Source: Halobacteriales archaeon QH_7_65_31 (GTDB lineage: Archaea; Halobacteriota; Halobacteria; Halobacteriales; Haloarculaceae). From it: DNA of 64,000 bases. Shown here in pieces: positions 8,968 through 17,877 of this stretch (its first letter is position 1; the number at the start of each line of letters is the position of its first letter). Both the position numbers and the translations under genes were made by a program. The stretch lies in assembly GCA_003021785.1 (NCBI GenBank), contig PXQU01000014.1:1-64000 (forward strand), read 5' to 3'. The notes under the pieces are model-generated. The model was not told the DNA's origin, did not search any database, and was given only the letters and a program-made list of their open reading frames with translations.

Positions 8968-9426
8968 GATTCGCTGACTTTCCCCCGAACATCGTGACTG
9001 CTGATACCGTAACTCGTCCCCTCGGTCGCCGTCATCAGCCCACTCAATCGTAAAGCCTTCATCAATCTCACTTTCAGATTGACACGACGCCTCAAACGAG
9101 AACTGCTCTCTACGTCCGTCTGCTGTACAGATTACAGTCGCGTCTAACGCACGAAAGGCATCTGGACGCTTCATAGTAGAGTTCGCAGTTTGCTCTCCTG
9201 ATTCATACGGCGACAAGTCGAACGACTCGGAGAACAACATTTCCTCATCTGATTCACTATCGTCCGTCACCTGAATCCTGATGGTAACTGCTGAGGAAGT
9301 AGAATTTAAAATGCTGATGTCAACGGGTGGCTGCGTATCGGGTTCAAGCGCACTACACCCGGCGATCAGTCCTATACCTCCGACCGTAGCAGCTTGTAGA
9401 ACTGAACGTCGACTGAATACTGGCAT
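8962..9426 (-). CDS. Predicted Tat lipoprotein of unknown function
   Basis: 154 residues. The N-terminus (SRRSVLQAATVGGIGLIAGC) is a twin-arginine signal followed by a lipobox LIAGC with Cys24, so the protein should be exported folded and anchored by a lipid on the outer face of the membrane, as for many haloarchaeal surface proteins. The mature part is acidic, rich in Ser/Thr and Asp/Glu, with two further Cys (in VICTADG and EASCQSE) that could form a disulfide. No known domain was recognised. The base composition is clearly more AT-rich than the neighbours, suggesting recent acquisition. Confidence 0.75.
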   Translation of the reverse strand: MPVFSRRSVLQAATVGGIGLIAGCSALEPDTQPPVDISILNSTSSAVTIRIQVTDDSESDEEMLFSESFDLSPYESGEQTANSTMKRPDAFRALDATVICTADGRREQFSFEASCQSESEIDEGFTIEWADDGDRGDELRYQQSRCSGESQRII

Positions 9427-9621
9427 ATAATCTTCTTACTGATAGTCACGTCTAAATTGTGTGGATACCTAATACGTGGTACTCACACAGGACGTATTGA
9501 GCATCGTTGTCAACTCGTGGCTGTTGTATGTATGTGAGACTCATTTCGACAGATGGAATCTGCCGACCCACGAACCGGTTTCGGTCTTACGTATGAAGTA
9601 GCTCCCCGACGAAACGGGGGT

Positions 9622-10023
9622 ATGCATCTGCGTGACGCCGTGGAGCGCGACGCCGACTGGATGGCAGAGCTGACGGGCCGCCCGACCGACGTGACCCGGA
9701 ATCTCGTTCACGACCGGACCGTCCGAGTCGCGGTCGCTGACGACGTTGACGACGCCGAGGACGAGGAGGAGCCGGTTCGCGGCTTCGTCGCCTACGACGC
9801 CCGCCGCGAGACGGTCCATATCACCCAGATACAGGGGACGGTCGATGCCTGTCGACGGCTCCTCGATGCCCCGCTCGCGTTCGCTCGACACGAGGGGATG
9901 GCCGTCGAGCTACTGCTCGCCGTGGACGACGAGCTCCGCGAAGTCGTCGAGTCGAAGGGGTTCGAGGAGATCGGTGACGGACCGCAGTTCGAGGGGACCC
10001 AGACGATTCGGTATCGGCGTTAG
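9622..10023 (+). CDS. GNAT-like N-acetyltransferase family protein
   Basis: 133 residues from 9622 (156 from the upstream ATG at 9553). It starts HLRDAVERDADWMAELTGR, the usual first strand and helix of GNAT proteins, followed by VRGFVAYDARRETVHITQIQGTVDACRRLL, where the acetyl-CoA-binding strand and helix should lie, and FARHEGMAVELLLAV with the KGFEEIG strand. Substrate unknown. The later start was preferred because it opens directly on the fold and an AT-rich TTACGTAT lies about 30 nt upstream. Its stop overlaps that of the convergent Fe-S oxidoreductase by 4 nt (TTAG). Confidence 0.65.
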   Translation: MHLRDAVERDADWMAELTGRPTDVTRNLVHDRTVRVAVADDVDDAEDEEEPVRGFVAYDARRETVHITQIQGTVDACRRLLDAPLAFARHEGMAVELLLAVDDELREVVESKGFEEIGDGPQFEGTQTIRYRR

Positions 10024-12248
10024 TCGTCTGCCGGCGCACTCGACGCGCCGGCGTCGGTCGCGCTCGCGGCGACGCCGCTCGCGTCGATCGCCTCGACGAC
10101 GAGCTCGGCGATATCCACGATCTCGATCTCCTCCTCGAAGTCGCCGGTCTTGCGCCCGTCCTCGTACATCGTCATACACATCGGACAGGCGACGACGAAC
10201 TTCTCGACGGCGCTACCGGCGTCGGTGTCTTCGAGCGCCTCGCGGAGCCGCTCCTCGCTCGGCTTCTCGTCTTCGTCCTGTTCGATCCAGAGCCCGCCAC
10301 CGCCACCGCCACAGCAGTAGGAGTTGTCGCGGTTGCGGGGCATCTCGTGGAGTTCGACGCCCGTCGCGCGGATGAGCGAGCGGGGCGCTTCGTACTCGTC
10401 GTTGTACCGACCGAGATGACAGGGGTCGTGGTAGGTGACGGTGTACTCTAACTCCGTCCCGTCGAGTCCGAGCGCGTCCTCCTCGATTAGCTCCTCGACC
10501 ACCTGCGTCCAGTGGTAGACGTCGATCTCGCCGTCCTCGTTCCACGGCTCCTCGATGTCGAACGGCATCATGGGGTCGTCGGCGAACTCCTCGAAGTCGA
10601 CCTCCGGATACTCGTTTTTGAACGTGTTGTACGAGTGCGGGTCGGTGGTGACGAGCGTGTCGAACTCGCACTCGTCGAACGTCTCGACGTGGTGGCCCGC
10701 AAGCTCGACGTAGAGGAACTCCTCGCCGACCCGACGGATATCGTTCCCGTCGTACTTCTCGTCGTCGAACAGGATACCGAAGCTCACGTCGGCGGCGTCG
10801 AAGATGCGCGCCAGCGAGCGGGCGATTTTCTTGTTGCGCTCGTCGTAGCTCGGGTAGTCGCCGACGTACCAGAGATACTCGACCTCCCGCTCGCGGGCGT
10901 CCGGAACCTCTACGTCCACGCTCTCGGTCCAGTCACCGCGCGTCCGCTGACTGTTGCCGAAGGTGTTCCCCTTCTGCATCACGTCTTGGAACACCTCCTG
11001 CAGGCTCGGCTGGATGTCGCCCTGATCGGTGAGCTGGCGATTCAGCTTGGTGAAGTGTTTGAGATGCTCGATTTCGACCGGGCAGGCGTCCATGCAGGCC
11101 ATACACGACATGCACGACTCCATCGACTCGCTGGCGATGACCTCACCGCCGTCGGCGACGATATCGGTCGTCTCGCCCCCGGCGTCGACCGACTCACGGT
11201 ACTGTTTCAGGTCGAGGATCACGTCACGCGGATCGAGATCGCGACCCGACGCCTTCGCCGGACAGACCGACGAACACCGACCGCATTTCGTGCACGCGTC
11301 CTGATCGAGCATCTCCTTCCACGAGAAGGAGTCGACCGACTCCGCACCCGAATCGGCATCGAGTGCGGCCGGCACGCCGGGCAGGCGCTTGCCCGCCTTC
11401 TCGTCTTTCACGACGATGTTGGCGAAGCTCGATATCATGTGGAACGGCTTCATGAACGGGATCGAGGCGACGAAGACGAACGCGAGCAGCGCGTGTGACC
11501 ACCACAACACGGGGTAGGCGGTCTCCGCCATCCCGGGCGTCATCCCGCCGACGAAGAACACGTCCGCGACGAAGTGGCCGACGAAGGAGACCTCCTCGAA
11601 GGAGGTGACGGCCAGCTGGCCGCCCTCGATGGAGGCCGTGCCGAGCAGTCGAAGCCCCTCCTGTACGTAGCCGCCGACGCCGAGGAGAAACAGCGACCAG
11701 ACGAGGAAGTCGTCCTCGCGAGAGGTGTGTTTCCCGTGGAGTCGGTCGGTTCGGCTGACGTAGCGCCGCCACAGCGCGACGGAGATGCCGGCGATGAACA
11801 GCAGTCCCATCGCATCCATCACGAGCGAGTAGGAGAGATAGAAGTTGCCGATGAAAAAGGACTGGCGCTCCCCGGTGACGATGGCCGTGAGGTTGCGGAA
11901 GATATCGATATCGATGGCGAGGATGGTCGTCCCGATGAGCAGCGTCATGAACCCCCAGAAGATGAACGCGTGCATCAGCCCGCCGACGATATCGCGGTTG
12001 AACTGCTTCTCGTTCGAGCCGACGGTCTTCGCCGCGGCGACGACACGCCCCGGGAGGTCGTCGAGCCGGTCGAACCAGTCTTCCGAGCCATGGGTGTACC
12101 GGGCGAACCGGTCGTAGACGCCGTAGAGGAAGACGATGATCGTCACCGCCGCCAGATAGTAGAAGACGGCTTCACCGACGTGTGAGATGCCCCAGAACGT
12201 TTCTCGGGTGACGTCTGCACCCGACTGGAGCAACGAACGCGCTACCAT
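10020..12248 (-). CDS. Membrane-bound (Fe-S) oxidoreductase, HdrDE/FadF-like
   Basis: 742 residues from the ATG at 12248. The N-terminal third has about five to six membrane helices of the cytochrome-b / nitrate-reductase-gamma type with conserved His (GGLMHAFIFWGF, SFVGHFVADVFF, LWWSHALLAF). Two ferredoxin motifs follow, CTKCGRCSSVCP and CMSCMACMDACP, then two CCG-type cysteine-rich domains (HDPCHLGR...YCCGGGG; VVACPMCMTMYED). This is the HdrE-HdrD fusion also seen in FadF. In non-methanogens it most likely passes electrons from an ETF or a thiol/disulfide substrate to menaquinone. TTAA about 27 nt before 12248 supports that start; the frame stays open to 12299. Confidence 0.82.
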   Translation of the reverse strand: MVARSLLQSGADVTRETFWGISHVGEAVFYYLAAVTIIVFLYGVYDRFARYTHGSEDWFDRLDDLPGRVVAAAKTVGSNEKQFNRDIVGGLMHAFIFWGFMTLLIGTTILAIDIDIFRNLTAIVTGERQSFFIGNFYLSYSLVMDAMGLLFIAGISVALWRRYVSRTDRLHGKHTSREDDFLVWSLFLLGVGGYVQEGLRLLGTASIEGGQLAVTSFEEVSFVGHFVADVFFVGGMTPGMAETAYPVLWWSHALLAFVFVASIPFMKPFHMISSFANIVVKDEKAGKRLPGVPAALDADSGAESVDSFSWKEMLDQDACTKCGRCSSVCPAKASGRDLDPRDVILDLKQYRESVDAGGETTDIVADGGEVIASESMESCMSCMACMDACPVEIEHLKHFTKLNRQLTDQGDIQPSLQEVFQDVMQKGNTFGNSQRTRGDWTESVDVEVPDAREREVEYLWYVGDYPSYDERNKKIARSLARIFDAADVSFGILFDDEKYDGNDIRRVGEEFLYVELAGHHVETFDECEFDTLVTTDPHSYNTFKNEYPEVDFEEFADDPMMPFDIEEPWNEDGEIDVYHWTQVVEELIEEDALGLDGTELEYTVTYHDPCHLGRYNDEYEAPRSLIRATGVELHEMPRNRDNSYCCGGGGGGLWIEQDEDEKPSEERLREALEDTDAGSAVEKFVVACPMCMTMYEDGRKTGDFEEEIEIVDIAELVVEAIDASGVAASATDAGASSAPADD

Positions 12249-12320
12249 AGTCGTGACACGGGCGACGAGTCGGTTAAGTCTTCTCACAGGCACGGACACC
12301 GTCGCGTCCGTCCGTTTCGC

Positions 12321-13028
12321 TCAGACGACAGCGACGACGAGCAGCCCCGCAGCGAGCGCGAGCGCGGGCGCGTCTCGACGCGCAAACCGGAGCCGCGGGA
12401 GCGTCGGATTCCACGCCAGACACCGCGCCTGAACGGCGAGTTCGAGCGTCTCGGCCCGCCGGAACGCTCGGTTCAGTCCGCCGATCGCGAGCAGTCGCAT
12501 CCGCTCGCGAACCGGTCGCTCCGTGCCGAGCCGTGCGGCCGAGCCATCGCGGAGTCGCCTGATGTCACGGCGCAAGACGGGCAGAAACCGGAAGACGAAG
12601 CCGACGCCGAGACCGAGGAGCTGGCCCGGCTTGCCGGGAACCGTCCGCTGGATAGCGGCTCGCGACTCCCGAACCGGTGTCGTCCGGACGTACACCGCCG
12701 CGACCAGCAGGAGCAGGACGGTCCGGTAGGCCGCCAGCGCGGGCGGAATCGCCTGCGTCACGGAGAACCCTACCGGTCCGAGCGTCACCCCTTCGATGAG
12801 CGGCCCGCCGACGAGAAACGGGAGCACGAGCTTGAACTCCGCGAGTGCGGCCGCCGGTGCGGTGCGGGAGACGGCGAGGATACCCGCCGTCAGGAGCGTG
12901 ACGCCCACCAGCCCGCGCGGCGTGGTGTGTGCGAGCGCGGCGAGCGCGACGGCGATCTGGACGGCCAGCTTCCCCCGCGGGTCGAGCCGGTGGACGAGCG
13001 TCTCGCCCGGTTCGTAGCGGACGCTCAC
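12321..13028 (-). CDS. bioN: ECF transporter transmembrane protein EcfT (biotin uptake, BioN-like)
   Basis: 235 residues with about five hydrophobic helices and the long cytoplasmic coupling helices of EcfT, including the basic stretch RRDIRRLRDGSAARLG and an Ala-Arg motif in LAVQARCLAWNP, the region that contacts the ATPases. It is the energy-coupling membrane subunit of an energy-coupling factor importer. Last gene of the bioY-ATPase-ecfT operon, overlapping the ATPase gene by 4 nt; the bioY partner argues that the cargo is biotin. Confidence 0.85.
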   Translation of the reverse strand: MSVRYEPGETLVHRLDPRGKLAVQIAVALAALAHTTPRGLVGVTLLTAGILAVSRTAPAAALAEFKLVLPFLVGGPLIEGVTLGPVGFSVTQAIPPALAAYRTVLLLLVAAVYVRTTPVRESRAAIQRTVPGKPGQLLGLGVGFVFRFLPVLRRDIRRLRDGSAARLGTERPVRERMRLLAIGGLNRAFRRAETLELAVQARCLAWNPTLPRLRFARRDAPALALAAGLLVVAVV

Positions 13029-13723
13029 GGCGGGCGCACGTCGAACGCCGAGAGCCGGTCGCGCGCCTGTTCGGGCGGGGCGTCGACGGCGACGGAGCCG
13101 TCGGCGAGCACGACGACCCGGTCGGCGCAGTCGACGTGATCACGCAGATCGTGGGTAACGACGAGAATCGCCGTCCCCTCGCGGGCGAGTGCGCGCAGGC
13201 GATCGAGCACGTCGCGGCGGGCGGGCCAGTCGAGTCCGGCGAACGGCTCGTCAAGAATCAGGTGGTCCGGCTCCATTGCGAGCGCGCCGGCGACGGCGAC
13301 GCGCATCTGCTCACCCCCCGATAGCGATTCGAGCCGGTCGTCGCCCCGACCGCGCATGTTCACGGCGTCGAGCGCACTGCGCACGCGGCGGTCGATCTCC
13401 GCGTGGGCGAGACCGAGATTCTCCGGGCCGAAGGCGACGTCCGCCTCGACGGTCGCCGCGACGAACCCGTCTCTCGGGTCCTGAAACGTCATCCCGACAG
13501 CGGTACGGGCGGCGACGGGGTCATCGGTCGTCTCCGTCCCGTTGACGAGGACTCGCCCCTCGTCGGGATCGAGCAGCGCGTTCAGATGCCGGACGAGCGT
13601 CGTCTTGCCCGAGCCGTTCGGGCCCGCGAGCACGACGTACTCGCCGTCCGGAAACGTCAGATCGACACCGTCGATCGCCGCCGTCTCGTCGTAGCGGTGG
13701 ACGAGCCCCTCGACGCGAATCAC
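13025..13723 (-). CDS. bioM: ECF transporter ATP-binding protein (BioM-like)
   Basis: 232 residues, GTG start at 13723 which overlaps the bioY stop (GTGA). A complete ABC ATPase: Walker A GPNGSGKTT, Q-loop FQDPRDGF, signature LSGGEQ, Walker B HLILDEPFAGLD and the H-loop THD. It powers biotin uptake together with EcfT and BioY. Only one ATPase gene is present, as in other BioMNY systems where the ATPase forms a homodimer. The frame is open upstream but that part is antisense to bioY. Confidence 0.9.
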   Translation of the reverse strand: MIRVEGLVHRYDETAAIDGVDLTFPDGEYVVLAGPNGSGKTTLVRHLNALLDPDEGRVLVNGTETTDDPVAARTAVGMTFQDPRDGFVAATVEADVAFGPENLGLAHAEIDRRVRSALDAVNMRGRGDDRLESLSGGEQMRVAVAGALAMEPDHLILDEPFAGLDWPARRDVLDRLRALAREGTAILVVTHDLRDHVDCADRVVVLADGSVAVDAPPEQARDRLSAFDVRPP

Positions 13724-14301
13724 GTCGCCGAGAGCTCGTCCGCGCGGACGACGCCGACCGCGACGGCCGCCTTCACCGCCTCCGCGGGGAGGAACGTCAG
13801 CGTTCCGCCGACGATCGCTGCCTTGACGCTCAGCTTCCCGATGACGATCAACCCGACCGCTCCGAGCGCGTAGATGACAGCCGTCCCGGCTGTCAGTGCA
13901 GCGACCAGCCGCCACACCGGCGCGTCGAGGTCGGCGTCGATCCCGAAGCCGCCGTACGCGATCGCCCCGATCCCGACCGCCGCGATCGGGTACGACCAGA
14001 GGAAGCCGGCGGTCGTCCCGACCAGCTCGCCGAAGCCGGCCGAGCCGCCGGCGAACACCGGGACGCCGACCGCACCGGCGGCCAGATACAGCGTCATCGA
14101 GACGCCACCCCACACCGGTCCGAGCAGCAGCCCGGCCATGAACACCCCGAGCACCTGTAGCGTGACGCTCGTCGGTGAGGCCGGATTCGGGAACGTGACG
14201 TACGCGAACGCGCCCGTCAGTGCGGCGAGCAGCGCGGCCCGAACCAGATTTCCGACGACCTCGTCGCCGATCAGCTCTACCTGCTGTGTCTCAGCACTCA
14301 T
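13720..14301 (-). CDS. bioY: Biotin transporter substrate-binding subunit BioY
   Basis: 193 residues, six predicted membrane helices. The N-terminal strand-helix PASPTSVTLQVLGVFMAGLLLGP matches the BioY signature (PxxPVPxTxQTxxV), and GAVGVPVFAGGSAGFGELVGTTAGFLWSYPIAA is the conserved BioY middle. It binds biotin at the outer face and delivers it with EcfT and the ATPase. First gene of the operon, in the order bioY-bioM-bioN, with 4-nt overlaps at both junctions implying translational coupling. Confidence 0.92.
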   Translation of the reverse strand: MSAETQQVELIGDEVVGNLVRAALLAALTGAFAYVTFPNPASPTSVTLQVLGVFMAGLLLGPVWGGVSMTLYLAAGAVGVPVFAGGSAGFGELVGTTAGFLWSYPIAAVGIGAIAYGGFGIDADLDAPVWRLVAALTAGTAVIYALGAVGLIVIGKLSVKAAIVGGTLTFLPAEAVKAAVAVGVVRADELSAT

Positions 14302-14391
14302 TGCCCGACCCTACTCGTAAACTCACTTTTGATTGGCGGTTTACGGCCTTCGCCCACAGGAGTAAGTAGCTGCTCCACGTATCAGTACCGA

Positions 14392-14979
14392 ATGGACGAA
14401 CAGACCGAGGAGCTTCGCGAGATCTTCATGGAGGTGTCCGACGAGGAGACCGTCACGGCACGACAGAACGCCGATAGGGGCTCGCTCACCGGCGGCGACG
14501 ACGCCGAGCGAATCGCCGCGGTCATCGAGCAACTCCGGGAGACGTACGAGTTCACGACCGATCTCGACGCCGACGCGCTCGAAACCGTCGTTCGCGGCTA
14601 CTTCGACGGACGAACGGACGGTGATCTCTCGAACGAACTGGATGTGACGCGCGAGACGGTCGCCGGCGCACGGCTCGATATGCATCTGATTCGCGACCGC
14701 GACCGGGACGCGCCCTTCGATCTCGACCGGCTGCGCGCGCTTGAGGACGCCACTGTCGCCGAGACCGCGACCGAGCTCGATGTCTCCGGTTCGACGATTC
14801 GACGCTACCGACGGGTGCTCGCTGCCGAAACCGAGTCACGGCGCGTCTCCAAGCGGTTCTACTCCGCGTTCACCGACGCGATTCCGGACGCCGAGCTCTC
14901 CGAGTCGATGACGCAGGACGCCGCCGAGGACGGGCTCGACGACGCCACCGACGGGATGGAGTCGAACGTCTCCTTCTGA
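14392..14979 (+). CDS. Conditioned medium-induced protein 4-like, HTH-type
   Basis: 195 residues starting MDEQTEELREIFMEVSDEETVTARQ, which matches my recollection of the haloarchaeal family annotated conditioned medium-induced protein 4. The middle contains two predicted helix-turn-helix segments: DGDLSNELDVTRETVAGARLDMH (about 88-110) and ATVAETATELDVSGSTIRRYRRVL (about 121-145). The acidic C-terminal 30 residues look disordered. A DNA-binding role, perhaps sensing growth phase, is plausible but is inference. The start at 14392 was chosen because the conserved N-terminus begins there; the open frame extends 21 codons upstream into a weakly coding stretch. Confidence 0.65.
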   Translation: MDEQTEELREIFMEVSDEETVTARQNADRGSLTGGDDAERIAAVIEQLRETYEFTTDLDADALETVVRGYFDGRTDGDLSNELDVTRETVAGARLDMHLIRDRDRDAPFDLDRLRALEDATVAETATELDVSGSTIRRYRRVLAAETESRRVSKRFYSAFTDAIPDAELSESMTQDAAEDGLDDATDGMESNVSF

Positions 14980-15046
14980 CTTTTATGTGATGACGCGTCA
15001 CCGACTCCATAATCTGTAGATTGCGGTGGCGGGCCACGGCGGTTGC

Positions 15047-15077
15047 ACGGCCCACCCGCTACCGAGCGGTGGGCCGT
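15047..15077. terminator. Strong GC-rich hairpin between CMI4-like gene and MATE gene
   Basis: ACGGCCCACCCGCT pairs with AGCGGTGGGCCGT around an ACCG tetraloop: 13 base pairs with a single bulged C. It lies 68 nt after the upstream stop codon and 58 nt before the next start. It could be a terminator, an mRNA 5' structure or part of a small RNA; no T-run follows, so the terminator label is provisional. Confidence 0.45.
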
Positions 15078-15134
15078 CTGTTCGCCACGCGCGCCAGTCG
15101 GTAGAGTAAACCGCGGGGAACCTCTCACGCCTGC

Positions 15135-16505
15135 ATGGAGTGGTCGCGCCTGCGGTCGGTCTGGAAGCGGACGCTCTCGCTGTCGGTTCCGATCGCGGCG
15201 GAGACCGTCGTCCGGACGGCGATGCGGACGACCGACGTGCTCGTCACGGCGCTGTTCTCGCCGGCGGCTGTCGTCGCCGTCACGCTCGGTGATCTCTACG
15301 CCCGGTTTCCACTACGTCTCGGTCTCGGTCTCGGCGGCGGTGCTATCGCTCTCTCCTCACAGGACACCGGTGCAGACGCAATCGCCAGCCGCGACGAGGC
15401 GATCACGCAGGCGCTGCTCATCGGACTGCTCGTCGGGCTCCCCTTCGCCCTCGTCGCGCTCCTGTTCGCCGAGCCGGCGATCCGACTGTTCGACCCCAGC
15501 AAGACCGCGATCCGGCTGGGCGCGACGTATCTGAGCATCGTGCTCGTCACCGCGCCCGCTCGGATCGTGACGCTCGTCGCCGCTCGGTCGCTGCAGGGAA
15601 CGGGTGACACCCGCACCCCGATGTACATCAACAGCTTCGCGAATCTCGTCAACATCGTCGGGTCGGTCGCGCTCGGGCTCGGTCTGTTCGGCGCGCCCGA
15701 GCTCCGGGTCGCCGGCGTCGGCTACGCGACGGCCGCTGCGAACGTCACCGCGGCGGCGCTGTTCGTCGGGGCCATCGCCTCCGAGCGCACGACCCCCTCG
15801 TTCGCTCGCCCACGGAGTCTCACCATCACCAGACAGCTCCTGCAGGTGTCGGCTCCCCGGACGCTGGAGGGGTTCCTCTCGGAAGCGGCGCAGTTCCCGT
15901 TCAACGCGCTGTTGCTCTCGTTCCCGGCCGGCGATTCGGTTACGGCCGGCTACCAGATCGCTCGCCGACTCTACCAGCAGGTGACTGCACCCATCTCCCG
16001 TAGCTTCAACGTCGCGGCGTCCGTTCTCGTCGGTCAGGCGCTCGGCGGCGGTGAGCCCGACCGCGCCCGCTTCGAGGGCAGAGCGGTCGCGGCGTTCAGC
16101 GTCGGTCTCGTCGGCCTGTTGGGACTGCTCCTCGCGCTCGCGGCCCCGTTCGCGGTCGGCGTCTTCGCGAGCGACCCGACGGTGACGCAGTTCGCCGTCG
16201 ACTTCACGCGCGTCTACGGGCTCGCCGGCATCGCGCTCGCCGCCTTCTCGGCCTTCTCCGGCGGGTTACAGGGGGCGAGCGAGACGCGCATCCCGCTGTT
16301 CGCACGGACGAGCAGCAAGTTCGGTCTGTTCGTCGGTCTCTCGTGGCTGTTGGCGCTCACCCTCGGCTACGGACCGGTCGGCGTCTACGTCGGCGTCGGG
16401 CTGTCGTATCTGTGGATGGCGCTCGTCGTCTGGTGGGGCTTCGAGTGGACGGGCTGGGCTCCCCGCGCCACGGAGATGCTCTCCGAACGGACGGAGGCGA
16501 GTTAA
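15135..16505 (+). CDS. MATE family efflux transporter
   Basis: 456 residues with the twelve-helix duplicated MATE (NorM/DinF) architecture. The N-lobe contains LSVPIAAETVVRTAMRTTDVLVTALFSP and LLIGLLVGLPFALVALLF; the C-lobe repeats it with RTLEGFLSEAAQFPFNALLLSFPAGDSVTAGYQIARR. MATE proteins export organic cations or drugs using Na+ or H+; the substrate here is unknown. The stop codon overlaps that of the convergent citrate synthase gene by 4 nt (TTAA). Confidence 0.9.
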   Translation: MEWSRLRSVWKRTLSLSVPIAAETVVRTAMRTTDVLVTALFSPAAVVAVTLGDLYARFPLRLGLGLGGGAIALSSQDTGADAIASRDEAITQALLIGLLVGLPFALVALLFAEPAIRLFDPSKTAIRLGATYLSIVLVTAPARIVTLVAARSLQGTGDTRTPMYINSFANLVNIVGSVALGLGLFGAPELRVAGVGYATAAANVTAAALFVGAIASERTTPSFARPRSLTITRQLLQVSAPRTLEGFLSEAAQFPFNALLLSFPAGDSVTAGYQIARRLYQQVTAPISRSFNVAASVLVGQALGGGEPDRARFEGRAVAAFSVGLVGLLGLLLALAAPFAVGVFASDPTVTQFAVDFTRVYGLAGIALAAFSAFSGGLQGASETRIPLFARTSSKFGLFVGLSWLLALTLGYGPVGVYVGVGLSYLWMALVVWWGFEWTGWAPRATEMLSERTEAS

Positions 16506-17641
16506 CGCTCGCGCAGCGGGACGAACTCGCGGTCTCGCTCGCCGGTGTACCGCGACCGCGGTCGGATGAGCCGGTTTTCGGCCTGATACTCCAGCGTGTG
16601 CCCGACCCAGCCCGCCGTGCGTGCCATCGCGAAGATCGGCGTGAACATATCGACCGGGATTCCGAGCTGATAGTAGACCGTTCCGGAGTAGAAATCGACG
16701 TTCGGCGCGATTCCCTTGGCGACGAGACCCTGTTCCTCGAAGTACTGCTCGATGGCGTCGGCGAGCTCGTACCAGTTCGTCCCCTCGGCCGTCGCGTTCA
16801 GCTCCGCGGATTTCTTCTCTAAGATGACGGCCCGTGGGTCCTTGACGCCGTAGACGCGGTGACCCATCCCGGGGACGCGCCAGTCGTCCTGCTCGCGCTT
16901 CTGCTCGACGTACTCGACGGGATCGGTCCCCGTCTCGTCGATGTCGAGCAGCATCTCCATCACGTCCTGATTCGCGCCGCCGTGGAGCGGTCCCGAGAGC
17001 GCGCCGACGCCGCCGGTCACCGCCGAGTACATATCCGCCATCGTGGAGCCGACGACCATCGCCGTGAACGTCGAGGCGTTAAGCCCGTGGTCGGCGTGCA
17101 AGGTGAGCGCCTGATCGAACGTCTCCTCGGCGACCGCGTCCGGCTGCTCACCGGTGAGCATGTAGAGGAAGTTCGCGGCGTAGCCGAGCTCCGGATCGGG
17201 CGCGACCGGCTCCTCGCCGCGGCGATAGCGGTCGAACGCGGCCAAGACGGTCGGGATCTTCGCCGTCAGTCGGCGGGCGGCGGCCTGCCCTGCGCTGGAC
17301 GCGTCGGTCTCGTCGCTTCCGGCGGAGAGCGACGAGACGAGCGTGCGAAGCGCGGCCATCGGCTCCTCGTCGACGGCAGCGAGCGTCGCGGCCGTGTCGA
17401 GCACGGTGTCTTCGACGGCACGCTCCTCGGCCATGGCGTCCGTGAACGCGGCGAGCTCCGATTCGGTCGGGAGATCGCCGTTCCAGAGCAGATACAGCAC
17501 CTCCTCGAAGCTCGCGTCCGTCGCGAGATCCTCGATGGCGTGGCCGCAGTAGACGAGCGTTCCGGTGTCTCCGTCGATGAAGCTGAGTTCTGACTCTGCG
17601 ACGAGCACGCCCTCAAGCCCTTTCCGAAGTGTATCTGACAT
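16502..17641 (-). CDS. gltA: Citrate synthase
   Basis: 379 residues, the usual archaeal/type I length. Catalytic elements are visible: His in LHGGANQDVMEMLLD, the HADHGLNASTF helix, the GMGHRVYGVKDPRA segment with its His and Arg, and Asp in NVDFYSGTVYYQLGIP. It condenses acetyl-CoA with oxaloacetate to start the TCA cycle. A very clear TATA box (CTTTTTATAC on the minus strand, 17661-17670) about 25 nt upstream fixes the start at 17641 as leaderless. Confidence 0.95.
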   Translation of the reverse strand: MSDTLRKGLEGVLVAESELSFIDGDTGTLVYCGHAIEDLATDASFEEVLYLLWNGDLPTESELAAFTDAMAEERAVEDTVLDTAATLAAVDEEPMAALRTLVSSLSAGSDETDASSAGQAAARRLTAKIPTVLAAFDRYRRGEEPVAPDPELGYAANFLYMLTGEQPDAVAEETFDQALTLHADHGLNASTFTAMVVGSTMADMYSAVTGGVGALSGPLHGGANQDVMEMLLDIDETGTDPVEYVEQKREQDDWRVPGMGHRVYGVKDPRAVILEKKSAELNATAEGTNWYELADAIEQYFEEQGLVAKGIAPNVDFYSGTVYYQLGIPVDMFTPIFAMARTAGWVGHTLEYQAENRLIRPRSRYTGERDREFVPLRER

Positions 17642-17660
17642 ACATCGGATTCTGAGGGCG

Positions 17661-17670
17661 GTATAAAAAG
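17661..17670 (-). promoter_or_regulatory. TATA box of citrate synthase gene
   Basis: CTTTTTATAC on the minus strand about 25 nt upstream of the ATG at 17641. Spacing implies a leaderless mRNA. Confidence 0.7.
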
Positions 17671-17877
17671 GGTTGCCTTTCAGCTATATCTGCGAGAAAC
17701 TCAAGCCGCTATCTGATTCCTGCGATACAGTTATTAGGGTGTGTTATCATAGTACGATATCACGAGCTATCTGTGACGAGTACTGTATTAATGACGACTG
17801 ATACCGGTGATCTGGACGGGATTAACTGTCGGTGGAACCGCTCGCTTGCATCTCTATCTGATATATCTAACTAAGAC

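Noticed and set aside
10512-11498. Long plus-strand frame within the Fe-S oxidoreductase gene
   Set aside because: Antisense of ferredoxin and CCG motif codons; no domain.
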